From positions 147,278 to 211,277 of the forward strand of contig SMOI01000006.1 in the NCBI GenBank assembly GCA_008000375.1: 64,000 nt of DNA. Direction: 5' to 3'. The DNA is from Poteriospumella lacustris. Lineage: Eukaryota; Sar; Chrysophyceae; Chromulinales; Dinobryaceae. Below the pieces are notes generated by a model that was given only the letters and a program-made list of their open reading frames with translations, did not search any database and was not told the origin of the DNA. A program made the position numbers and the translations under genes. Within the stretch, counting starts at the first letter, position 1; each line of letters begins with the position of its first letter. This document shows, in pieces, positions 9,857 to 21,223 of the stretch.

Positions 9857-12769
9857 ATGGACGAAAGCCACCCCAAACAAGATTTTCACCAGCAATCCAA
9901 AAACGATGGGCCTCTTCTCTCAGTGTTGGTCGTAAACATCGATTATATCCTTCAAAAGGTGTTGATTACCCCAGATCTGAAATTCTCCCCTTCCCCACAG
10001 TTGCGGCCTGTTATACGTATCTTTGGATCTACTGAAGTCGGTCAACGCGCTTGTATGCATATTCATGGGGTAAGAAGTTTCTTTTGTTTCATTTTCTTTG
10101 AGCAGAATCGCTGATCATTGGACTGTTGCTTCTCCACTCCACGTCCTGCACTGCTGCCGTGCTCCAGGTTTATCCATACATTTACTTTCGCCCTGAAGCT
10201 CCCACTCATCCACTATTCGACTCAAGGCAGAAAGTTCAACGGTAATATATGAGAATCACCTGTTTTCTGCCATTTTCTTCCGTATTTGGCTGACATCTCT
10301 TGAAACGCGGGCTTGTGGTGTACCGTGTAGGATCCTCACGGTGCTGGAAAGCAGTTTAGAAGACATTCTTCGCACAAAACGGAAATACCATGGTCCTGGT
10401 AATGGAGGTCCAGCAGGTCCAGCCTACCATGGGAACAGCAAAGGCTTTGGTATGACCAGAAAACGTATTTGCCAATTGGAAGTGGTAGAGAAGAAGTCGA
10501 TCTACGGCATGTGGATGGATCCACTCCTCTTCGTCAAGGTCACTCTCTTTGACCCGCGTGATATCATTGTGTTGGCGAATATTCTTGATGTAAGTATGCT
10601 CGTGCTGTGCTGTCGTTTGTTTGTTGTTGGGTTGGGTTGGGTTCGTTTGTTATTCACGTTCCTGTGCCTCCCCACAGGAAGCGCCCCTGGCTGGCATCCA
10701 AATGCAATCGTACGAATCGCACATCCCGTACTTGCTGCAGTTTACCTCCACCTTCAACGTGTCGCCCATGGGATGGGTGCATCTCAGCCAAGTGAAGGTA
10801 CGGTACACCGTTGCTCTGTCCGTTTGACTTATGACGCCCACTGCAGCCACTTGTGTCCTTTCCATTCACACTGCTTTGTATATGTAGTTTCGTCCTCCCT
10901 TACCCCCGATACTGAAACCTCCTGGTCCTGCTCCTCCTCCAACTGCTGCTGCTGCTGTAGCAGAAGAAGTCTCTGGTGAAGCACAGGACCCACAGCCAGA
11001 GCCAGAGCCAGAGCCGCGAGCAAACACTGCAGGCGGTTTGGACCGTCAGTTGTCAATCAATTTCACACCCAAATCGGAAGGGGGATCACAGCGCACGCCG
11101 TCCTCGTCGCATGTTAGCAACAGCAACAGCAGCTCGTTGCACGACTGGGTGGCACTGCAATCGCCACAGAAACAGCACTTTTTGAACGCGTCGAACGTGG
11201 AGAGTCATTTCGTGTGGTCCTCTACGGAGGCGGACAAGCCCTCCTCCTCCTCCTCCTCCTCCTCCTCCTCCTTCGACGACGTCGGGTCCAATCACCCCAA
11301 CAGCACACGCATCGACGATTTGCATCGTGCTCCACCATCCAACGACAACGACAACGCTACCACCAGCGGTCTCGATCAAGCGCTATCACTCACCGCTGCC
11401 TCGTCGTCGTCTCCTACTGCTACTGCTACTGCTGCAGCTGTTGCTCCTCAGGCAACGACCTCGAGCCTTCTGACCGACCAAGAAAAGGAAATACAAGCCC
11501 TGTTGGATGGCATCACGACGCAGGATTTGGTGTGGTCACAGCAACAGCAACAGCAGCATCAACAGCATCAACCGCATATGGGGCCACCACTCCCACTGCC
11601 TTCAAAGCCCGTTCTTCTCCCAAGAAACCCTCTGGAGAAGGTATCCACCTGCGATTTAGAGTTCGATGTCCATGCGAACCACCTGCTCAACGCCACGATG
11701 CCCAAACTTGGCTTTGGCGCCGAGTTGTGGGAGGAAGAACGTATTCGATGTGCCAACAAGGGCATCCCCATGGATACGGCGCCGACGCCACCGTCTACCC
11801 AAACCGTCCATCGCCCTCCGTCGGAGAACGAGAACGATTTCTTGACCCGTTTCCAACGACTGCAATGGAAAGGCGTCGCCTTGAAGAAACAGGCGCTCAA
11901 GCGGTACCATCAACTGCAACGACAGACGACCACGACCACAGCTACGGCTACAGCTTCAGCTACGGCTACAGCACACGCGAAGGGGGCGACGACGTCGGTC
12001 CCATCGCAACGACCCCGCGGGGCGGCGGCGGCGGCGGCGGCGGCGGCGGTCGAGAAGGACATTTTACTGTCGCAGTTTCTGCAGGTGGATCCGGTCGTTT
12101 TGGAACGCCACCGCTCTGTTCATCCAACGACCACCACCACCACCGCCGCCAACGCCGCTACGAATCCATCGACCCCCGTCGACGAGGCGGCCTCCGCTCC
12201 ATCGTCGTCGTCGTCATCGTCATCGTCTCCTTCGCGGTTGCTCTTCGCATCGCCGGCTCCGGTGGCCACTTCGCATGTGGTGGACCCCGACGCCTGGGCC
12301 GAGGAAGCCATCGACGAAGCCATCAAAGACGCCGAGTACCACGACGAATGGCTCGAGCCGTTCATGCTGCACGACTCGCAGGCCATCGTCGACGACTACG
12401 TTCGCACCCAAATGAGTCAGCCACCTGCCCCTGCGCCGGTCGCATCGACCACCGCCGCACCGCCTGACGACGACGATGACGATGAGGACGGCGATGGACG
12501 TGCACGTGACGCCGCAGCCTCGCAACAAGAAGTGCACGACATCTTGCAAAGCACGCAATACGATGACGACAACAACGACCCTCTCCACCTCCACCACCGT
12601 CAACGTCAACGGCAGCCCAACGCTCACAGCGGTAGTGGTAGTGGTAGTGGTAGTGACAGTGGTAGTACCACCACCGCGGCAGCGGCGGCAGCGGTAACGG
12701 AGACCACCGAAACGATCGTGTTGCTCGATGGGTCCCCCGCCCCCGCGCAGAGGAGGGGGACAACGACGC

Positions 12770-12800
<31 letters not shown>

Positions 12801-15800
12801 GGTCAACGGGAACGTCGCCTCGGCGATGGACGTCGACGATACCACCATCACCTCCCACGACCACGAGTTGCGATGGCGATCGTCGCTGCCCAGTGCTGCT
12901 GCTGCTGCTGCTGCTGCTACTGCGGCGGCGGCGGCGGTTGTCGATGGGCCCGCCTCTCTATCATCATCGTCGTTGTTGTTGTCATCGTCGTCCGCTTCTT
13001 CTTCGCAGCAGCTGCGACTGTTGCGCAACCCGCATCACAGTAACCAGTTGACGTCCGCTTTCGCGTGGCGGAAACGCAAACGAGAGCACCTCGACGTAGA
13101 CGTAGACGTAGACGTGGGCGTGGGCGTGGGCGTAGGCGTGGACAGTGGGTCGACGGTAACCCCCCGACAGGTCGGTGCCGTGGACGACGCAACCAGCAGC
13201 AGCCGCCGCCGCAGCAGCAGCAGCAGTAGCCCGCCGGTGGATCTGACGCACTCTTCATCACCGACCGCGCAACGCCCAGCCGCGGTGGTGGTGGGCGCTA
13301 CTGCGGCTACCGCTGCGGCTGCACCTACCGCGGCAGGGGCAGCGGTGACGCCGCTGAGGGGCATCATCACCAACCTCACGACCGACGGTGGCAGTGACAC
13401 CAGTGCGACACGTCCATCGTCGTCGGCGAAGAAGTTGAAGCGGAAGAGTGTCTCGTTCGCCTTCCCACCGTCGCCGTTGCATTTGTCGGCCGAGGACGAC
13501 GACGTGGCGACAATGGCGCAGGCGTCGTCATCGTCGCTGCGGCGCGTTCGACAACGACTGTGGCCCGTTCATGAGGAAGCAGAGGCGGAGGAGGTGGATC
13601 GTCCTGCTCGATCACAGTCTACGGCGACAGCTACGGCGACGTGGCCGTCACCCGCCGCGACCACCGCCGGAGCACCCCCACTACCACCCCCGTCGCGAGG
13701 CCTGCGCTTGGTACCCACGTTCCAACCGCCGACCTGGCAAACGGTCGCACAGCTGGGACTGCGCCTCTCCACCGTCGCCGCCGCCGCCGCTGCCGACGGG
13801 GAGGAGGATCACTCGGTGCCACACGTGATCAATCCGCCCGCGTTCTTCAGCAAAGAATCCGACGCGCTGCTCCATCATCAACGTCAATCATCATCATCGG
13901 AGCATGGCGGCGGCGGTGGCGGCAATCACCACGCGGACTACCAGTCGTACATGAGGGAGCAGCACGACGTCAAACACCGCCGAGACGTCCCACCGGCGTT
14001 CACCTCGCCGTGGTGCGTAGACGACTCCTCTCGGTGGAGCCACAGCCACAGCCACAGCCACAGCCACAGCCACAGCCACAGCCACAGCCACAGCAGTAGC
14101 AGCGGCAGCCACAAGAAGCAGCAGCAGGAGAACGTTCGCCTGGCCGATCGACCCAGTCGGTGTTTGATACCCACGTGCGTGCCACCTTCCTACCGCACGG
14201 TGATGCGGTCCAAGGCTTCGTTTGTTGGTTCTTCAACGACGAAACCGCCGTCAGATGTGGACAACGACAACGACAACGATGACGAGGCTATGGCTCTGGC
14301 CGCCCCCGTAGCGTCGACGTCGACATCGGCGGCCCCACCGGACACCCACCACCCGCCGAAGGCGTCGTGGCTGAAGTCGCAAATCGCCACCCCGACGCAA
14401 ACACCCGCCGCCTCGGGGGAGGCGCATTCTTCGTCGGTGGGGGGTCCAGCGACGTTGGCGATTGGCATCGGCAGCAAATCGACGGAGAAGCTGACGCGGT
14501 TGATCACGTTGAGCATGGAGCTCTTCTGTTGCACGCGGAAGGACCTGCTGCCCCATCCGAAGTACGACGCGGTGCAAATGGTCGTCTGGTGCGCCACCGA
14601 CGTGATGAACAACGCCGAGACGGAGACCGTCCATCGATTGCAGGGCATCATCGTCTGGGTACCGCCGCCGTTGCCCGGTACCGCAGCCGCATCGACATCG
14701 ACGTCCGCCGCATCGACGTCCTCCTCCACCTCGTCGGCGGCTGCTGCACCGCTCGCCTCGCTACACGACCAATGGCGTCGGCAATTCGCTGCATGCCCCC
14801 TGCTGCCCCCGGACATCCAAATCGACCTCGTCGAACGCGAACACGACCTCTACGACCGGTTCTTCACCGTCGTACGCGACATCGACCCGGACTTCTTAGT
14901 CGGCTACGAGAACTTGAACCATTCCTTTGGCTACTTCATCCGACGGGGCCTCGTCATCGGCAAAGACGCGCTGCGGCAGTTGTCACGACTGCCACATGAG
15001 AAACCCTCGTTTCGCAACGCGGCGATGTATCAAATGCCCACCCCACCGCCACCGAGACGAGACGCTACTGCGGCTACTGCTGGCGGTGCCGGTGCCGTTG
15101 GTGCTGCCGCTGCTGCCGCTGCGGACGCGGCGATGAAACCAGGCGCCGGTGAAGACGACGACAACGACGTCAACGACGGTGCGGCTGCTGCCCATGCGGA
15201 CGTCGTTGGTGTGGCAGGCGACACCGTCGGAGGCGACGGAGGCGTCGGAGGAGGCGTCGGGGGCGACGGAGGAGGGGCCACCGTCGCGGTCGAAGTCACG
15301 GGCGCCCACGACGACGTCGTCGAGGACGGCGACCCGGGCATCTTCATCAAGGGACGGACCCTGCTGCACAACTGGCAACTGATGAAAGCCGAGTTGAAGC
15401 TGGCCAACAGTACCGTGCAATACGTCGCCGAACAAGTGCTTCACGTCTCGTGCCCCGCTTTCTCGACGGCACAATTGACCCGGTGGTTCCGGTCGACGAC
15501 CCAACGGTACCGTACGGTGCAATACGTGTATCTGCTCACGGCGTTGAACCTGCAGTTGTTGGAAGCCCTGGATTTGATTCGTAAAACGGCGGAATCGGCT
15601 CGGTTGTATGGGATTGACTTCTATTCCGTGCTCCATCGGGGTTCCCAATATCGTGTGGAAGCGGCCTTATTGGCCCGTGCACGGGCGATGGATTTCGTGT
15701 TGTTGAGTCCGTCTCGTCCGAAAGTGGCCAACCAATCGCCGATGGAAGTGATTCCCTTGGTCATGGAGCCTCGCTCTCGGTTCTATTCCGACCCCGTGGT

Positions 15801-17882
15801 GGTGTTGGACTTCCAATCGTTGTATCCTTCGATGATGATCGCACACAATCTGTGTTTCTCCACGTGTATGGGCAAGCTACGACCCGGCGTGGCGACCACA
15901 GCGGCGGGGGCGGGGGCGGGGGCGGCGGGGGATGGGGACGATACGACGGGGAAAATCGGGGTGATGGCGTATCCGGAGAAAGTGGCGGCGTTGCATGCGG
16001 TGTACCATTTGTTTGGCCCGTCCTCTGGTGGCGGCAGTGGCGGCAGTGGCGGCAGTGGCGGCAATGGCGGTGGTGGTGCCACGTCGACCACGGCTGCGGC
16101 TGCGGCGGCAACGCTGGGGCCGCAGTCGGTGGATCCCTCCGCACCATACGTCGCTCCGAACGGGTCAATGTTCTGTTCCAAACAGGTGCGGCAGGGTATC
16201 TTACCGTTGATGCTGCAAGAAATGTTGAACACGCGGGTGATGGTGAAACGCGCCATGAAGCGACACACGGCGCATCAACCGCAGTCGGTCCTCGCGAAGG
16301 TGCTGGAGGCGCGCCAATTGGCCATCAAGCTGCTCTCCAACGTCACCTGTACGTACCTCTTTCTCTCTGCGCTCGTTTCGTTTGATCAATGCCCCTGTGT
16401 ATGTGTGTGTACCGTGCAGATGGATACACCGCGGCCGGATTCAGTGGTCGTATGCCGATGGCGGAATTGGCCGATGCGATTGTGCAAAGTGGACGGTCGC
16501 TGTTGGAATGGACCATGGCCTATGTCCGGGAACACCCCACGTGGGAGGCGGAGATTGTCTATGGCGACACCGACTCGCTGTTTGTGCATTTACCCGGGCG
16601 GACATTGGCCCAAGCGTTTCAGATCGGCGAGGACATTGCGCGGGAGATCACCGCCAAGACACCGGCCGACGTCGTGTTGAAGTTTGAAAAGGTCTATTAC
16701 CCCAGCATTCTCGTGACGAAGAAACGCTACGTGGGGTATTCGTACGAGTCCCTGACCCCACCGATGCGGCCTCATTTGGATGCCAAGGGCATCGAAGTCA
16801 TCCGACGGGATCAATGCCCCGCGACCCAAAAGATCCAAGAGAAAGTACTGCGGTTGTTGTTTACGACCCGCGACATCTCCCTGGTCAAGGAATACGTCAG
16901 TGCGCAGTGGCGCAAGATGTTGATGGGCAGTGACAAGCTCCTGCTCCGCGATTTCATCTTCTGCAAAGAGGTGCGTTTCGGGCATTACGCCAGTGTGGCC
17001 TCCCAACCGCCGGGGGCCATTGTCGCGACGAAGGCCGTGTTGGTGGATGAAATGGCTGTGCCCCCGTACAATTGGCGGGTGCCGTATGTCGTCGTCCATG
17101 GGGTACCCCAGGCGTTGCTCAAGGAATTGGTATACGACCCGCGGGACGTCCTGCGACGTGGCTCGAACCTACGACTGAATTACGTGTATTACATCACGAA
17201 GTGTATCAATCCCGCCCTGGATCGGGTGCTGTCGCTCTGTGGGGTCAATGTCTTTCAATGGTATCGGGCATTGGTACGGCCCAAGCCACGTATTCGACAT
17301 ATCCAGTACGAGGAGTACGTGGTAGTGCCGCCGCCGCTGACGGAGACTGCCGCCGCTGCCGCCGACAACGGCGGCGGGACAGGCGGCGCTACCGGTGTCC
17401 ATCGCTATCGTGCACAGCATGGGGCATCGACGGCGGGACGCGTCGTCGACGGTGATCTGCTGCTGCGGTTGCAGTCACTGCCACCGCCGGGTCACACGCG
17501 GAAACGCCATCATCATCAAACGACGATGGATCAATTCACGATGCAAGCCACGTGTGAGATTTGTGGACAGGATGCCTTGCCCCAGAAGAATCTCTGTGCG
17601 TCGTGTGTGCACCGGCAAATGGATTCGTTGATTCTCTTGACGCAGCGGTTGAACATCGTCCAATCGCACGACGCGGCCCTGGCGGCCACCTGTCAGCGGT
17701 GTACCGGCTTTGCCCAACACGCGCAATTGTTTGCGAAGGGAGAAATGATCGCCGAGGATGCCTGTGTGGCATTGGAATGCGTCGTCTTCCATGAGCGCGC
17801 ACGATTGGTGACGCGGATGGAAGACTTTACGTTGGCCATGCGCGATGTCGCCCAACAGCCACCGCCACCGCCAACCAAATAA
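9857..17882 (+). CDS. REV3: DNA polymerase zeta catalytic subunit
   Basis: Six exons are read: 9857-10069, 10168-10241, 10331-10589, 10678-10797, 10888-16348 and 16420-17882, giving 2529 aa in one continuous frame. The N-terminus matches the REV3 N-terminal domain (VRIFG-like, MHIHG / VYPYIYFR, HIPYLLQF). The B-family polymerase core carries motif A (DFQSLYPSMMIAHN, about residue 1863), motif B (NVTYGYTAAGFSGRMP, completed exactly by the last splice) and motif C (VYGDTDS, about 2090). The C-terminus has CysA (CEIC..CASC, about 2420) and the CysB iron-sulfur site (CQRC..C..C, about 2466) that bind accessory subunits. The enzyme performs translesion synthesis in the nucleus. Residues about 223-1380 are low complexity, including His-Ser and Gly-Ser runs, except for two REV7-binding-like motifs at 1162-1170 and 1314-1322. 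Low-complexity inserts also interrupt the exonuclease-like and palm regions. Confidence 0.95.
14038..14094 (+). repeat. AGCCAC hexamer tandem array inside REV3
   Basis: About nine to ten copies of AGCCAC encode alternating Ser-His within the REV3 low-complexity linker. This is an in-frame coding minisatellite that is likely to vary in length. Confidence 0.85.
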
Positions 17883-18194
17883 GTCGTTGCGTGTTCCATG
17901 TACATCGTGTGTAAATAACAACTTACTGAGAGTGCATATCTATACATACATAGCGACTACTACATACTGATACCATCGTTACACTGCTCTCGTCCTCAGA
18001 TTGTTGTACAAGTTGTAGACGCGAGCCCCAGTTTGCGGATGGATAGGTATGGATGGGGTACCTATCTAAGATCTATGGATGGATACCCATGCGTGTCGCG
18101 TGTCGCGGTGTATTCTTGTTGTGCCTCAGACTCTTTCTTCTTGTCTCACAATTATTTCTTCAGGCTTATTAGGCCCTTAGTAGGTAAACACAAA
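17883..18194. other. Intergenic
   Basis: This is the REV3 3' flank and the upstream region of the next gene. Short ATGGAT(G/A)-like repeats occur near 18040-18085. No further gene is recognised. Confidence 0.35.
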
Positions 18195-19357
18195 ATGTCA
18201 GCTCCATCGCCTATTGAACAGTCTTGCAGACGGTGTGGCTATGGAAGACGTGTTGATGGAACACTTGTTGTTGCTATTCCTGGAATCGTTTGCCTGTTGA
18301 CCGCTGGTCACGACTTTCAAACTCACCAACCAAGTATGTAAACCATTTTCCTATCACATAATGTTTTTAATCTGATCCACCTCTTTTGTCATCTCCCTGT
18401 CACTTACACTTTCTGATGAATTCTATACAAAGTTGGATGTCACCCGTCAACCACCAGTTCAGGTAAGAACTCGAACGATATGATCATTCTTTCTTCAGCA
18501 TTCTCATCTTTTCTCTTTTTTCTCTTTTGATTGTTTCTTTCGCTTGGAATCCTTGCGAGGGGATTCATTCTGCCCGCGTTCTTCTTCAGCTGTGAATCCG
18601 ACATCGGCTGGTATGTTCTGTTCGATAGCTCCTGAATGTTCAATCTTGATTAACTTTGCAACATATTTTAATGTCTACAGCTTCGCATCCATCCGGTTCA
18701 AGAAAGCGCCGGTGGGACCAACTTAACTCCATTCTTGAAGACGTAGCGAAAAGGTCCAAAAAACGTAACAAGGATTCGACTGCTTTCTCTGCTGTGAAAT
18801 GGGCCGATGTGGAGGACGTGCTGGGCTATCAGAACTACAAACAAGGCATTAAAGCCGTTCCTGCTAATGTTCTTGATTTGCTTTTCTCTCAGCTTCTCAA
18901 GATTGGCGTCGTGTTTGGATCTGTATCGTCTGGGAAGGAGGCAAAGCACCTGCAGTTCATCGCCCCCGTGTTGTATGAAGTGTGCGCTCTGTTTGAGGGA
19001 AGGGTAAAGATTTCTGTGGAGGTGGATCTGGAGGGCGTGAACATACACACGAGCGGACACTTTGAGTATGTCCTGGAGGGGGGCGGGCGCAAGGTGGTCG
19101 TCGTGCAAGCCAAGAAGACCGACATGGAGAAAGGAATGGTACAAGTCCTGCTTGGAGACGAAACCATCGCGGATCTGGACAACGTCTCGGAAGTGTACGC
19201 CATCGTTACCAACTACAGGCAGTGGTACTTCCTCAAGAACACGGACGACGCCATCTTCAGAGACGCCTGCACTCTGGACATCGAGGATGACGTCCCCACG
19301 AAGGCCTCCGTCGGGAAGATTGCCGGCAAGATCTACGGGCTGCTAAGCGGCGAGTGA
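18195..19357 (+). CDS. PD-(D/E)XK (REase-fold)-like protein with micro-exons
   Basis: Proposed exons are 18195-18333, 18433-18462 (30 nt), 18590-18610 (21 nt) and 18681-19357. All introns are phase 1, and the joins keep one frame of 288 aa. The N-terminal part has a CxxC (CRRCGYG) and a Ser/Thr-rich linker, then basic patches SRKRRW and KRSKKRNK that could be nuclear signals. The C-terminal ~150 residues have the arrangement HFEYVL, a beta strand VVVVQAKK, a conserved Gln (MVQVLLGDE), and YAIVTNYRQWYFL. This resembles restriction-endonuclease-fold domains found in Crinkler-type effectors and in proteins of fungal and protist mobile or multigene families. The usual Glu of the ExK motif is Gln here, so catalysis is doubtful. 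No Crinkler LFLAK leader is seen. The terminal exon is firm; the small exons are a splice-site inference. Confidence 0.65.
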
Positions 19358-19833
19358 GGCTGCAGAGAACAACTCAAACCACAAGTCTAACGCACTGTCA
19401 ACCCGTCACACATTGCATTTTCTGTTGATTGCTGTTCAAAGATAAAGCCGAAAGACCAACTCTAACCAAGTTTTCGCTTTCGTCTTTCCCACGAATATTG
19501 AGCGGTGTAAACAAGCATACAAATCTGAATCATCAACTTCTGTACAATGTCCAATAGTGCCACTATGTCGCAGCATTTCAACCATATATCATATGGTGTG
19601 GTTTTCATCAATTTTCACTCCAGCCGCCAAAAAAGGGGGGATATGGATACAGCAGGTTTCTGCTGACAAAAAGCGTACGGAACGGCTTTATTGTTGACAA
19701 TCGCGATTGAGGAAGTATGGCTTAAGGAGTGAAGTAAAAGGGACCACCATTCCCTGGTAACGTCGAAATTACTTATTCAATTAAACCAGATAATTAATGA
19801 ATAAATTAATCAATGAAAATTAATTATTGCATT
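19358..19833. other. Intergenic, AT-rich
   Basis: This is noticeably more AT-rich than its surroundings, especially 19770-19830. A small palindrome, ACCATAT-ATC-ATATGGT, lies near 19580. No gene is recognised. Confidence 0.4.
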
Positions 19834-20814
19834 ATAATCTTAACCCAACGCTGTGCTGCTCTGATGCGAGGTTGGCTGCGATGATGACGGAGTTCACAGT
19901 CATGAGGTTCTGGGTGAGGGTGCCGGTCTCGGAAGCCAGCAGCGTCTCGATGCTGCCGAGACGCTTCACCAGCACTTTGTGCTAGTGGCAGAGGCGGTTG
20001 GCGATGATGGACAGACCTATGGAGAGCACAAGGGGTAGACCTTCGGGAATGAAGGCCACGACCACGCCGATCATGTTGGCAAGAATCGAGGAGAAGGTCA
20101 TGAAGCCGTTCTGCTCCAGGCCCAGGTAGAAGCGCCACACTCCAGCGTCACCACGACACTCGAGATGAACGCAAAGAGCGCAATGATCGACACCAGATGG
20201 TTGCCTTTAATTTGCAGCGAGATGAGGGCCCGTGCGCCAGTGGCGCGCAGCACGATTTTGGCGAGCTGGTTGTCTTCTCCGGTGGCGATCACGAAACCCA
20301 CTCCGCTGCCGTCCCACCACGCTGCCACCCATAAATATCATGTTGGTAGCCTCCCGAAAGGGTACTGTATCGCCCATCAGAGAACTGCTACATCTGAGTG
20401 TGAGAACCAGTCAGATTGAGTGGTGTCAGTCAAATAGACTTGATCAGAGCTCACTTCGTGGGCTCAGTCTCGCCAGTGAGCATGCTCTTGTCGATCTTCA
20501 TGCCTGTAGAAAAGGCCACTCGGATGTCTGCTGGCACTCTGTTTCTGCCCACCACCAGTTTGGAGGCAGGGACCTCTTTGTAAGCGCCGTCGCGGATCAT
20601 CACGCAGTTGACAGGTACCAGGTTGGAAAAGCCAGCGAGGATCTTGGTGGCGTGCATCTCCTGTTTGGTCGGCAGATGTGAACATATGGTATGCTTTCCG
20701 GAGAAAGACTGGTTGTTCATCCGCTTCATCGCCTTTCACATGACGACGTGGGGGAGCGCGGACATCGTATTGCGTTTGTGATTGAGGTTGGTGAGGTACT
20801 GCAGTGGTTGCCAT
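19834..20814 (-). pseudogene. Relic of a Na+/K+-type (P2) P-type ATPase
   Basis: Read on the minus strand, successive fragments match the A-domain and M3-M4 region of a P2-type cation ATPase: LVPVNCVMIRDG, VPADIRV, MLTGETEP, ATNMIFMGG, GVGFVIATGEDNQLAKI, then FIPEGLPL and the phosphorylation-site region. The pieces sit in different frames (shifts near 20300 and 20115). An in-frame TAG falls at about 19982, and about eight residues are missing between VVG and VPADIR. The DKTGT phosphorylation motif is destroyed and reads ASETGTLTQN, with the acceptor Asp absent. Upstream and downstream domains are missing. It is a decayed gene fragment, not a functional pump. Confidence 0.8.
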
Positions 20815-21223
20815 GGCTAAGATGAATGGAATAGACAGGGTGTATGTGCGGGATACGTGAAAATTCGGTTGTATTTTTAAACGGCAACACCTAGGGGGGT
20901 GAGATGTTATCCTTCTTCGGCAAAGAAAAGCGGGAAGAGATTTGAGTGCTAGCTCGGCATATAAAAAAGTAAAAAGAGGCGGGTTCTCGTTTTGGAGGAG
21001 AGCTGAGTACTGTAAGAGCCCGCTAAAAAAGGCGTTTCATTTCTTTGGTGGACATTTTGAATCCTCATCAAAGCCTCATCATGGCTCATTCATCGCCCAT
21101 TTGCATTGGCAGCGATTGATTCAAGTAATCGGCCAATTACAAAGCCATGCAAGAAGTACATGGAAGATAGGGATATCACTAAATCGTCTCTATTTGTCGT
21201 CTATCTCCTATTCGTCAATCGTC
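20815..21223. other. Intergenic; 5' region of TPM gene
   Basis: This contains the initiator-like GGCTCATTCATC at about 21083. The TPM reading frame stays open upstream to 20942 but has no in-frame ATG before 21224. Out-of-frame ATGs precede the chosen start. Confidence 0.4.
21084..21103 (+). promoter_or_regulatory. Initiator-like element (GCTCATTC)
   Basis: GCTCATTC is followed by CATTT, resembling the oomycete core promoter (GCTCATTYY with a downstream CAWTTT). It lies about 135 nt before the TPM start codon. The distance makes this one less certain than the others. Confidence 0.35.

Noticed and set aside
11214-12467. 417-aa frame and many other long frames within REV3
   Set aside because: They overlap the REV3 exon in other frames and translate simple repeats; codon repeats such as GCT/CAG keep all frames open.
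18033-18341. 102-aa frame starting upstream of the REase-like gene
   Set aside because: It is in a different frame from the spliced model and contains no recognisable sequence; the MSAPSP start at 18195 splices cleanly.
20942-21223. N-terminal extension of the TPM protein
   Set aside because: The frame is open but without ATG; the signal peptide begins exactly at the ATG at 21224.
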